Positions 21,953 to 30,052 of a DNA stretch of 38,284 nt are shown here, in pieces. The translations under genes and the position numbers were made by a program. This DNA comes from a virus. Every line of letters starts with the position of its first letter. The stretch's first letter is position 1. The stretch is from the IMG/VR virus record IMGVR_UViG_3300043540_000799, positions 1 to 38,284 of that record; one strand, 5' to 3'. The notes under the pieces are model-generated. The model was given only the letters and a program-made list of their open reading frames with translations, was not told the origin of the DNA and did no database searches.

Positions 21953-24672
21953 TGCGTAGCGCGATCGCTGTTCTCCCGCTTCTGCTCGGCGCTCTGACTG
22001 CGAGCGCGCAGGACGTGGCTATCCAGAGGATGAACAATGCGGGAGGAATCCCGATCCATAGCGGAGGAGGGCACGCATTCTCTCCTCCCGCCGGATACGT
22101 CCAGCCGACCATTGTCAACAACTATCTGATTGCGGCGGGGGATTCCCGCACAGCGAATTCGATGGTCTTTCCCGCCTGGTCTGGCGGAAACACGTTCACG
22201 ACGGCGACCAATTATTCCAATGGCTATGCAGGCTGGCTGTTTCCCCTGTCGGGCAACAGGTATCTTGCGGAGATCGGGTGGAACTATGCAGTCGGAGCGC
22301 AAACGACCGCCGGCATCGCCGGGCGTCTGTGGAACACGACGCAGTACTGCAATGATTCCGGTTCGATAGCCGCCGCCTGCTTCACCGACGCGAGCTCCAC
22401 GGTCAGCTCTGCGGTGTCGGCCAATCCGTCCTCGCCGCTGACCATTCCGCTGGGAACTGTTTCGGGAACTCCAGCTGCTGGCGATTACATCACATCTTCG
22501 GTCGGCGTCAATTTCGGCTGTGCGATCACCAGCTATAATAGCTCGGCGCCGAGCGTCACCGTTCCCGCCAACTGCATCACCGGTCCGATCGCTTCTGGCG
22601 CCGCCGTTGCGTTCGCGCATCCAGCCCACGCCTCGTCGTTCACGAATTATGCGCCCTTCCAGTCCTCTGGAACCGCCGGCGCGACCATCACCGACGTCGA
22701 CACCAACAAGGTCAACGGCGGAGCCTATTACGGGGGCTCGTACTCATTCGCCACGGACCCTGCTCAGGTCCTGTTCCTGATGGCGGGAACGAACAATGCG
22801 AACAGAGCCGTCGCCAACACCATTGCCGACTTCCAATCGATCTTCAACGCCTACGGTCCGTCCGGGTTCAACAAGATCGTCGTGATGAGCGACGAGGTTC
22901 CCAGGGGGCTGGCCGAGGGCTATTCCCAGGCGAATGCGTCCACGAACGGCAGTCCCGAGGCGTGGACCATTCCCTCGTCGTCGCCATACACGATTACTGT
23001 CGCAAATGCTTCCACCTACTACGACACGCAGCAGGTGCTGTATGCGCCCTGCGGGTCCACGTCCACGGGGGCGCCTGCATACACCTACTACTGCGGAACA
23101 ACGGCCTCTGGCGTCACGTTCTCCCCCGGTTCGTCCGACGGGACTGCGCTGACGCAGGTCACCGGACCGCCCTCAGCCGGTCAGTATTCTGTTGCCAATG
23201 GAGTCTATACGTTCAATAGCTCGGACGCGGGCAAGCACATCGTCATCCTCTACAGATGGGTGAACAACGCGACCGTCGCCGCGCCGAACTATCTGACGAC
23301 CATCCACAACTGGCTGGACTCAACAGACTGCGGATCGTGGACCGATCCTCTCTCGTCGACTACGTACCCCGGCGTGTCTGGGGCGCAGTGTGCGGATCTG
23401 TATCCGTGGGTGCATGTCGCCTCCACCTGGAGCGCTCTGCTCGACACGAGCACTGGCTCGAACGACTACAATCTTCCCTACACGTCGGTGGACGGACTGC
23501 ACCCAACTCCGTATGGGGGCGCCCTCCTCGCACAGGCGATGCTGAACGCGGGCAACTCCGTCGTAACGAGCATGCCCTCCACGCCCTATACGGTGGCGAC
23601 AGCAAACAATACATGGTTTTACGGAACCACCTATGTGTCTTCCGCAGCCCAAACGTCCACCTGCCCGACCCAGCCCAAGGGATTCTACATTGCGAATGTG
23701 ACTGTCGGGTCTACTCCTCTGTCATCTCTGTCCTCTGCGCAGGCAGCTGCGCTGTTCCCCGTCGGCGCCAAGCTGTACTTCCAGAATGCGACGCAGGCGG
23801 CGAATAACGGCTTCTCGATCACATGCGTGGATACGACAAACGCGCTGATTCAGATGTCGGCGACATCGAAAGCGACCCTAACCGGTTCCTCCGTCAACTG
23901 GGCGATGGCGCAAGCCGACCTGACAAGTCCCGCATCGTTCCTCGCCAATGGAATTACTGGCGGCTACATCTACAGCTACCAGACCAACACAGCATCTCCG
24001 GTGGCGAACTCCCTGACTCCCTCCGGGTCCATGATCGGACCCACTGTCGAGCAAGGTGTGCCTTACGGCTGGACTCTCGCCCTGGACTCGGGCTCGACCA
24101 CCGCGATGTCGAAGGGCATCCTTGGGTTCGGGTACGGGGTCGAGCAGAACCCGTTCTTGGACGGAAACGACGACTTCGTGATGCAGTTCCAGGGATATGC
24201 CGGAACCGGCACGCCCCAGATCTCTCTGACGCAGTCCATCCAGACTCCGCTCGCGAATGCATTCGCAACTGGGTCGCAGCAGAGAGCCCTCTGCCGGGTC
24301 ATGGTTTCGGCAGGTCCGAACGGTCATCTGTATGGGCTGACCGGAGTGGTCGTGAAGTACTCCGACAACAACGGCGCTGGAGGGTTTGTTCCTCCTGGGC
24401 TGTCCTCCGGGGCTTACACGATCTGGGCTGGCCTGACGGGAAATGGAGCAACGGTCTTTAATGACGCCAGTCTGTGGACTGGCGCGCCAGGGGTGCAGAG
24501 CACGAATCTTGGAAACACTCTGATTCTGGACGAGATCACGCCTCCTGCCCAGGTGCAAGGCGGAGGGACAAATACTTCACAGGTGGTTCTGTACGTAACG
24601 CTGTCGCCAGGCGATCCGGTGTCGGCAACTGTCAGGTTCAGGAACTGCCGGGCCATGCAGGTGTCGCAATGA
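21952..24672 (+). CDS. SGNH/GDSL-hydrolase tail protein with signal peptide
   Basis: Encodes 906 residues. The N-terminus (MRSAIAVLPLLLGALTASAQ) is a Sec-type signal peptide with a probable cut near residue 19-20. SGNH hydrolase blocks are present: AAGDSRT with nucleophile S65, GTNN at 279-282, and DGLHP with D514 and H517. The ~230 residues between the last two blocks hold extra beta domains, including the module shared with the tube and connector proteins (~397-436). Such enzymes de-esterify or deacetylate polysaccharides. Codon use is clearly less G/C-biased than in neighbouring genes (many AAT, TCT, GGA), suggesting separate acquisition. C-terminal residues 560-906 are beta-rich with no assigned family. 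The exact substrate is unknown. Confidence 0.78.
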   Translation: MRSAIAVLPLLLGALTASAQDVAIQRMNNAGGIPIHSGGGHAFSPPAGYVQPTIVNNYLIAAGDSRTANSMVFPAWSGGNTFTTATNYSNGYAGWLFPLSGNRYLAEIGWNYAVGAQTTAGIAGRLWNTTQYCNDSGSIAAACFTDASSTVSSAVSANPSSPLTIPLGTVSGTPAAGDYITSSVGVNFGCAITSYNSSAPSVTVPANCITGPIASGAAVAFAHPAHASSFTNYAPFQSSGTAGATITDVDTNKVNGGAYYGGSYSFATDPAQVLFLMAGTNNANRAVANTIADFQSIFNAYGPSGFNKIVVMSDEVPRGLAEGYSQANASTNGSPEAWTIPSSSPYTITVANASTYYDTQQVLYAPCGSTSTGAPAYTYYCGTTASGVTFSPGSSDGTALTQVTGPPSAGQYSVANGVYTFNSSDAGKHIVILYRWVNNATVAAPNYLTTIHNWLDSTDCGSWTDPLSSTTYPGVSGAQCADLYPWVHVASTWSALLDTSTGSNDYNLPYTSVDGLHPTPYGGALLAQAMLNAGNSVVTSMPSTPYTVATANNTWFYGTTYVSSAAQTSTCPTQPKGFYIANVTVGSTPLSSLSSAQAAALFPVGAKLYFQNATQAANNGFSITCVDTTNALIQMSATSKATLTGSSVNWAMAQADLTSPASFLANGITGGYIYSYQTNTASPVANSLTPSGSMIGPTVEQGVPYGWTLALDSGSTTAMSKGILGFGYGVEQNPFLDGNDDFVMQFQGYAGTGTPQISLTQSIQTPLANAFATGSQQRALCRVMVSAGPNGHLYGLTGVVVKYSDNNGAGGFVPPGLSSGAYTIWAGLTGNGATVFNDASLWTGAPGVQSTNLGNTLILDEITPPAQVQGGGTNTSQVVLYVTLSPGDPVSATVRFRNCRAMQVSQ

Positions 24673-25259
24673 CCACGATCTACAATCTTCGCGCCTCGAC
24701 CAACGTCTCGTTCAGGTTGACCATCGACCTTTCGAGCCTTTCGGGCGTTTATGACGTCGCCTCGTCCGTCATTCGCATGCAGGCGCGGATGACGGCCGCG
24801 GCCGCCGATCCGCCCGTCTACGAATGGTGTTCGAGCAACAGCCAAGGCGGTCTCGTCTCCTTCGACCCCGCGTCGCGCCGGTGCATTTTCTCCGCGCCGG
24901 AATCGGCGATGGAGCAAATGCCCGAAAACCTCGTCTATGACTGCAGGCTGGAACTGGCCAGCGGCGTGGTTATTCCCCTGTTCGCCGGCCAACTCGTTTT
25001 TGCGCGCGGGATCACGCGAACCGCATCGGTTTCGACCGCCAACGGGAATCTCGGCCTCACGGATACCGTCACGGTCGACGGAACCGCCTCCGATGCGCCC
25101 ACGCCTCTGCCCTTGTCGCTCTCGTCGGTCCTGGTGATTGTGCGGGAAGCGGAAACCTCGGCGCAAGCGTCGGCTTTCGCGGCGTCTCAGGCGGCGGCGC
25201 AGGCCTCATCCGCGGTGTCGGCGTCGAACAACCTCATCTCCGCCCTCATCTACGGTTGA
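24669..25259 (+). CDS. Tail-associated hypothetical protein
   Basis: Encodes 196 residues, overlapping the previous stop through ATGA. It opens with beta strands (TIYNLRASTNVSFRLTIDL), has a helical/coiled linker later, and contains YDCRLELASGVVIPLFAGQLVFARGITR, a pattern seen in phage proteins encoded beside fibres. The last 50 residues are Ala/Ser-rich helix (AQASAFAASQAAAQASSAVS). A structural role at the tail tip is inferred only from position. It returns to the strong G/C-third-position bias of the structural genes. Confidence 0.6.
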   Translation: MTTIYNLRASTNVSFRLTIDLSSLSGVYDVASSVIRMQARMTAAAADPPVYEWCSSNSQGGLVSFDPASRRCIFSAPESAMEQMPENLVYDCRLELASGVVIPLFAGQLVFARGITRTASVSTANGNLGLTDTVTVDGTASDAPTPLPLSLSSVLVIVREAETSAQASAFAASQAAAQASSAVSASNNLISALIYG

Positions 25260-25264
25260 CCGCC

Positions 25265-26587
25265 ATGAAGCAGGTTCTCATTCCCGCCGCCTTCAATCCC
25301 GCAGCGGGCACAGTCGACTTCTCCAACGTCTCCGGCTTTGTTCCCGCGAGACTGCTCGCCATCGTCAACGCGACCGCGCGCGCCGTCGTCTACGATCCGA
25401 CCACGCAGGGAATGGGAATCGCCTCCATTTCCGGATCGATTGTGACTCTTCAGGCGAATATTTCCGCTCAGGGCGCAAGTGATCGCGTCATTGCTTTCTA
25501 TGACGATGGACAGAGCGCGGCGACGGCGGCGCTGCAGCCGGCTTTGCACGCCGACGGCGGCGCCCTGGCGCATGTCACCAACTTCCCTTCGAGCCAGACG
25601 ACGAACGACGGCGGCACCCCGATCGCGGGCGCCGCTATGCCCGCTGGCGGTTCGGGACTGAGCGGCTGGCTTTCCGCGATCTGGTCGAAACTTTCGGGCA
25701 CCCTGGCCGTTTCCTGGTCGGGACAGAGCGTGGCGGCGACGCAATCGGGCGCGTGGTCGGTTTCGGTCAGCAATCTCGCGACCACACAGGCGATCAGCGC
25801 GGCGTCGCTGCCGTTGCCGGCCGGCGCCGCGACGGCGGCGAATCAGCCGTCCCTGAACGCCGATGGCGGCGCTCTCGCGCATGTCACCAATTTTCCTTCG
25901 ACCCAGGTCGTCTCCGGCGCCGTGACGGCCTACGACGGCGGCGCCGCGATCACGGGCGCGGCGATGCCGACGGGCGGCTCGGGATTGACCGGCTGGCTTT
26001 CCGCGATCTGGTCGAAACTTTCCGGAACGCTCGCCGTCTCTTGGACGGGGCAGAGCGTGGCGGCGACGCAATCGGGCGCGTGGTCGGTTTCGGTCAGCAA
26101 TCTCGCGGCCACACAGGCGATCAGCGCGGTGTCGCTGCCGCTGCCGGCCGGCGCCGCGACGGCGGCGAATCAGCCGTCCCTGAACGCCGACGGCGGGGCC
26201 CTGACGCATATCACCAATTTTCCGTCGACGCAGCCGGTCTCCTGGTCGGGTCAAACGGTCGGCGTGTCCAGTCTTCCCAGCCTGCCCGCAGGCGCCAACA
26301 CGATCGGCTCGGTCAATGTCGCCAATTTCCCGTCGAGCCAAACGGTCTCAGATGTCCAGAGCGCGCCGTTTTCGGGCGCCGTCGCGATGACTGCCGGGAC
26401 GGTTTACGCAGCGCAACGCTCGCTTGGCGTGCTCTGTTCCTCCTCGGGAAGCGTTCAGATTCAACTCTCCGACGGTTCGGGTCTCACCTTGCCGGTTACG
26501 CCGGGCTGGCAGACATTTCCTTTCGCCGTCGTGCAGATCGTCGCGGCCGGCACGACAGCAACCGCCAGCTACTTCAACTTGAAATGA
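25265..26587 (+). CDS. Tandem-repeat tail protein, paralogue of the 20681 product
   Basis: Encodes 440 residues from ATG 25265; TTG at 25256 overlapping the previous stop is an alternative. The first 85 residues (MKQVLIPAAFNPAAGTVDFSN..) form a beta domain. Residues ~85-330 are a tandem array of a ~109-residue module with GGSGLTGWLSAIWSKLSGT, AVSWTGQSVAATQSGAWSV, and SLPLPAGAATAANQPSLNADGG. One related module is in the 20681 protein. The C-terminal 110 residues are a beta domain ending ATASYFNLK. The arrangement suits an elongated fibre shaft with variable repeat number. Its stop overlaps the next ATG (ATGA). Confidence 0.65.
   Translation: MKQVLIPAAFNPAAGTVDFSNVSGFVPARLLAIVNATARAVVYDPTTQGMGIASISGSIVTLQANISAQGASDRVIAFYDDGQSAATAALQPALHADGGALAHVTNFPSSQTTNDGGTPIAGAAMPAGGSGLSGWLSAIWSKLSGTLAVSWSGQSVAATQSGAWSVSVSNLATTQAISAASLPLPAGAATAANQPSLNADGGALAHVTNFPSTQVVSGAVTAYDGGAAITGAAMPTGGSGLTGWLSAIWSKLSGTLAVSWTGQSVAATQSGAWSVSVSNLAATQAISAVSLPLPAGAATAANQPSLNADGGALTHITNFPSTQPVSWSGQTVGVSSLPSLPAGANTIGSVNVANFPSSQTVSDVQSAPFSGAVAMTAGTVYAAQRSLGVLCSSSGSVQIQLSDGSGLTLPVTPGWQTFPFAVVQIVAAGTTATASYFNLK
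25517..26246 (+). repeat. 327-bp tandem coding repeat (about 2.3 copies)
   Basis: Copies start at about 25517, 25826 and 26153. The second and third starts are 327 bp apart (109 codons). The first copy is 18 bp shorter because it lacks a six-residue insert. Long stretches are nearly identical at DNA level, for example around 25730-25800 and 26057-26127, differing at a few bases only. This implies recent duplication or concerted exchange rather than constraint on protein alone. The third copy is partial. Confidence 0.9.
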
Positions 26588-28776
26588 GAGATGAAATGTT
26601 GCGCTTCGTTCGCCGCGTCTTTCTCGCCGTCATCGCGTGTTCCGCGTCTCCCGCTTTCGCGGTGCCAAGCGGCCAGTCCGCGCCTGTCACCGACGCTTCG
26701 TCGCTGACGATTACAGGAACAGGCTCTAATGTTCCGCGCACGGCCGCCGCTCGCGCCGCCGACGAAATCAACGCGCTGGATTACGCCAGTTTCCAGGCCG
26801 CCGCCGGCCAGGCCGCGAGCGCCGGCAAGGTGCTTCGCCTTCCCCCTGGCTCCTATTCCTACACGTCCTCGACAACGCTTACCGTCTCGGCTCCGGTCAT
26901 TTTCGAGCCCGGAGCGGTGCTGACGTGCTCCCGCGCCAATGTCGCGTTCACTGGCCTGATGAGCGCGCCGCGAACGAAAATCTTCGCCTCTGGCTGCGCT
27001 CCGACCCTTGGGCCGGTCGCTGATGCCGTTTACCCGCAATGGTGGGGGGCGACCTGCAACGGCGGCGACGACACCGCGGCGCTGCAGAATGCGCTTGACG
27101 CCGGAGGAAGCTCCTCACCGCGCCGGGTTTCGATCTCAGGCAATTGCCAATCCTCCGCGACGCTGATCGTCGCCAAACAGGTGGAAATCGCCTGTGGCGC
27201 CTGGGAGAACGGCCTTATCCTCAATTCGCCGACGTCCGGCGTCGATCTCTTGGATATCACGACCGGAAATTTCAGAATGCACGACTGCGCCCTGAGCAGC
27301 AATTACGCTCAGGGATCCGGCGCCATGCTGCGCTTTTCGGGCGTAGGCAACGAGCAACTTTCGCATCTCTACTTCTGGGGCCACGGCACAATTGGAACCG
27401 GTATCTATCTCGAGAATGCGACAAACGCGTCCATGCACAATATCTGGGTGCAGAACGCAACCGGCCCCTGCGTCGTGGCGACGGGAACGACAAGCACGAC
27501 CATCGGAGCGTCCGGTTTCATCGACTCTTTCGGAACCATCGCCGGGGGATCGGGCGGGACCGACGGAACCTATTACAATGTGAAACTGACGGGCGGTTCA
27601 AGTTACGGCGCTTACGCGAACATTGTCGTCTCCGGCGGCGCGGTCGTCAGCGTCACGCAAATGGTCCAATCGGGGAAGGGCTATCTCGTCGGCGACGTGC
27701 TCTCCGCTCCGTCGTCCGCTATAGGCGGCGTGACCGGGTTCTCGGTCCCTGTGGCGTCCATCGGGCTTGGCAGCACCGATATTCAATTGGACAGCCATTC
27801 CCGTTGCGATGGCGCTCAGGGTTTCGCGATCGGTCCCTATACCGACGGAGTCTATATCACCGACAATATTTTTTACGGCAACAGTGGGCCGGCGGTCTAT
27901 CAGACCGCAAAAAATGTTTGGGAGGTCGGCGGCTCCTACCAGATCGTCGGCAATGACTTCGACACGTCTCCAAGCTCAAGTCCTTCGGTGTCGAGCCTGT
28001 ATTTCCTCAATGCCTGGGATGTGATGATCACCGGGAACCGCATCGGCTATTTCACCGGCGTCGCAGGCATTCAGGCGCTCAACGCCAACCAGCTCGTGAT
28101 CACCGGCAACAAGATCGTGGGGGGCAAGGCGACCTCATGCATCGATCTCGGAACCAGCAGCGGATCGGCGTGGGCGACGCAAGATTTCACTGTCACCGGC
28201 AACGTCATCAACGGGTGCAACTATGGCGTCGCGCTAGAGGCCGGCGCTCAGAACGGCGTCGTCTCGGACAATGTGATTTCCGGACAGACCGTCGCGTCGA
28301 TCTCGACGGCTTGCAATACATCCGTCGTCGTCGGCTCCAACGCGATTAATCCGAATGGCGGCAAGCGTTTCGCGTGGAACTGCGGCGGGCAAAACTCGAA
28401 CGAATATGCCGGCGTCGGCGGCCCGCGTCTGCTGGCGGCCATCCACGGCGCCGACATGAATTCGACCTCCGATCAGAAAATGTATGTCTCGCCCAACATC
28501 ACCGCCTACGACATCAGCAAGATCGTCGTGACGAACTGCTCGACGGCGCTGGCGGTTCCGACCGGTGGGTTCTACTTTGGCGCCGGAAAGTCGCAGCCGT
28601 TCGTCGCGGCGACGCAGACTTACACGAACGCGAGTGTCTACGCGATCACCAACCCGACGCTGACTTATCTGGCGAACCAGCATACAACGCAGAACTATTT
28701 TTACTTCTCGCTCACCACGGCCAATGGCTCGGCGGCGACCTGCGACATCTTCGTCTATGGCGACGATCTGAGCTGA
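26584..28776 (+). CDS. Right-handed beta-helix tailspike-like protein with signal peptide
   Basis: Encodes 730 residues from ATG 26584 (ATGA overlap). ATG 26596, preceded by GAGAG, would also fit. The N-terminus (MLRFVRRVFLAVIACSASPAFA) is a clear Sec signal peptide. From residue ~60 onward the pattern is that of pectate-lyase-like beta-helix spikes: KVLRLPPGSYSYTSSTTLTV, DDTAALQNALDAGG, then repeated short strands with Asn/Gly turns (VYITDNIFYGNSG, MITGNRIGYF, VITGNKIVGG, TVTGNVINGCNYG). Residues ~319-395 hold an inserted beta module (GGSGGTDGTYYNVKLTGGS..). C-terminal residues ~600-730 are a separate beta domain. These proteins usually bind or cut polysaccharides. No catalytic residues can be assigned here. 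Confidence 0.75.
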   Translation: MRDEMLRFVRRVFLAVIACSASPAFAVPSGQSAPVTDASSLTITGTGSNVPRTAAARAADEINALDYASFQAAAGQAASAGKVLRLPPGSYSYTSSTTLTVSAPVIFEPGAVLTCSRANVAFTGLMSAPRTKIFASGCAPTLGPVADAVYPQWWGATCNGGDDTAALQNALDAGGSSSPRRVSISGNCQSSATLIVAKQVEIACGAWENGLILNSPTSGVDLLDITTGNFRMHDCALSSNYAQGSGAMLRFSGVGNEQLSHLYFWGHGTIGTGIYLENATNASMHNIWVQNATGPCVVATGTTSTTIGASGFIDSFGTIAGGSGGTDGTYYNVKLTGGSSYGAYANIVVSGGAVVSVTQMVQSGKGYLVGDVLSAPSSAIGGVTGFSVPVASIGLGSTDIQLDSHSRCDGAQGFAIGPYTDGVYITDNIFYGNSGPAVYQTAKNVWEVGGSYQIVGNDFDTSPSSSPSVSSLYFLNAWDVMITGNRIGYFTGVAGIQALNANQLVITGNKIVGGKATSCIDLGTSSGSAWATQDFTVTGNVINGCNYGVALEAGAQNGVVSDNVISGQTVASISTACNTSVVVGSNAINPNGGKRFAWNCGGQNSNEYAGVGGPRLLAAIHGADMNSTSDQKMYVSPNITAYDISKIVVTNCSTALAVPTGGFYFGAGKSQPFVAATQTYTNASVYAITNPTLTYLANQHTTQNYFYFSLTTANGSAATCDIFVYGDDLS

Positions 28777-28927
28777 CGTCTTCGCCGCCACGGACGAAAC
28801 ACGAAAAGCCCTAGGGATGTCGCTGCGGCGGGCCTGATGCGGCTTCCGCGAGATCGCGATGCGCGGAAAACCGGCGCTCGCTCAGCGACGCGCCTCGGCC
28901 TGCCCTCCTTTTTCGAAAGCCCAGACC

Positions 28928-29473
28928 ATGACCTTTATCATCGAACCGCGCGGTTTCACCGCTGCGGAATTCAAAGACTATTGCGCCACGCTCACTTGGG
29001 CGCAAGGCTGGCGTCCGAAGTTCGTCACGCTGCACAACACCGCCGAACCGAATCTGAAACAATGGAGCCATTTCGGGCTTGGCAAGGAGGCGGGCGCGAA
29101 GCGGGTCCACAATCTCAACAGCTACTACAGGAGCCTGCATTGGCATAGCGGGCCGCACATTTTCGTCGCGCCCGATCTGATCTGGGTCGCGTGCGATCTG
29201 CAACAGGATGGCGTCCACGCCTCCTGCTACAATCGGACATCGCTCGGCGTCGAAATGGTTGGGGATTATGCGACCGAGGCCTTTGACAGCGGCGACGGCG
29301 CCAAGGTGCGCGACAACGCCGTGGCGGCGGTCGCCGCGCTCTACCGCGCGCTGCGCCTTTCGCCGACCACCCTTCGCTTTCACAAGGAATGCGTCCGCGA
29401 CCATCACAATTGTCCCGGCGCGCGCGTCGACAAGTCGGATTTCATCGCGCGCGTAAAGGCCGCTGTGGGGTGA
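28928..29473 (+). CDS. N-acetylmuramoyl-L-alanine amidase (Amidase_2), endolysin
   Basis: Encodes 181 residues from ATG 28928. The Amidase_2/PGRP fold shows in KFVTLHNTAEP (candidate Zn ligand H36), then HWHSGPHIFVAPDLIWVACDL, SLGVEMVGDY, and FHKECVRDHHNCPG with candidate ligands H152 and C162. The enzyme cuts the amide between N-acetylmuramic acid and L-Ala, the normal endolysin activity. It lacks a signal peptide, so it needs a holin or another export route. The 151 bases upstream (28777-28927) carry no gene; they contain a purine-poor, GC-rich spacer after the spike gene. Confidence 0.88.
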   Translation: MTFIIEPRGFTAAEFKDYCATLTWAQGWRPKFVTLHNTAEPNLKQWSHFGLGKEAGAKRVHNLNSYYRSLHWHSGPHIFVAPDLIWVACDLQQDGVHASCYNRTSLGVEMVGDYATEAFDSGDGAKVRDNAVAAVAALYRALRLSPTTLRFHKECVRDHHNCPGARVDKSDFIARVKAAVG

Positions 29474-29532
29474 GCCTTCTTGCGAAGATCCTGGATATTT
29501 CCGTTCGATCTCACTGACTTTAGGAAAAAATC

Positions 29533-29979
29533 ATGGACCTTGAAGCCTATCGAGCGACGGCCGAGACTATTCTCAAATTCTGGATGAACGCTGGACTCAC
29601 CCTCGAGCAGGCCTGTGGCCTTCTCGCACAGGCGGACGCCGAAAGCTCGCTCAATCCCAAGGCGGTCGGCGATCACGATCAGGCTTTCGGCATTCACCAA
29701 TGGCACGCTGCGCGCATCGACGCTATCCGCAACGGTTGCGGCGTCGATCTGCACAGGCTTCCCTCCCTCGACGATCAACTCAAGGCGGCCTTGTGGGAGT
29801 TGACGCACACCGAAAAGCGCGCCTGGGCGGCGATCCGCGACACGCACACCGCTTATGACGCAGGTTATGCAGGCTGTCGATATTGGGAGCGCCCAGCCTC
29901 GCCGCAGCAATACGCCAAACGCGGCCAGAAGGCGGAAGTCTGGAAAACTTACTTTCAGGATAATCCGGCGCCGGACTGA
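29533..29979 (+). CDS. Lysozyme-like phage protein (Phage_lysozyme2-like)
   Basis: Encodes 148 residues. The stretch GLLAQADAESSLNPKAVGDHDQAFGIHQWH (residues ~29-58) matches the phage tail lysozyme / Phage_lysozyme2 pattern, with a candidate catalytic Glu at residue 37 and the family's 'A-G-I-x-Q-W-H..R' block. The end (QYAKRGQKAEVWKTY) is also typical. It lies 59 bases after the amidase, with AGGAAAAAA ahead of the ATG. Having a second muralytic enzyme beside the amidase suggests complementary glycan cleavage. A virion-borne role cannot be excluded. Confidence 0.75.
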   Translation: MDLEAYRATAETILKFWMNAGLTLEQACGLLAQADAESSLNPKAVGDHDQAFGIHQWHAARIDAIRNGCGVDLHRLPSLDDQLKAALWELTHTEKRAWAAIRDTHTAYDAGYAGCRYWERPASPQQYAKRGQKAEVWKTYFQDNPAPD

Positions 29980-30052
29980 TCGACGCTGATCGGCGCCGCC
30001 GCGCGCCTTAAAGCCATAGGCGTCCCATCCCGTTCCCCCGAAAAGACCTACA

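Noticed and set aside
25517-26246. Repeat array considered as CRISPR
   Set aside because: Units are 327 bp long, coding and contiguous without spacers, so it is a protein tandem repeat.
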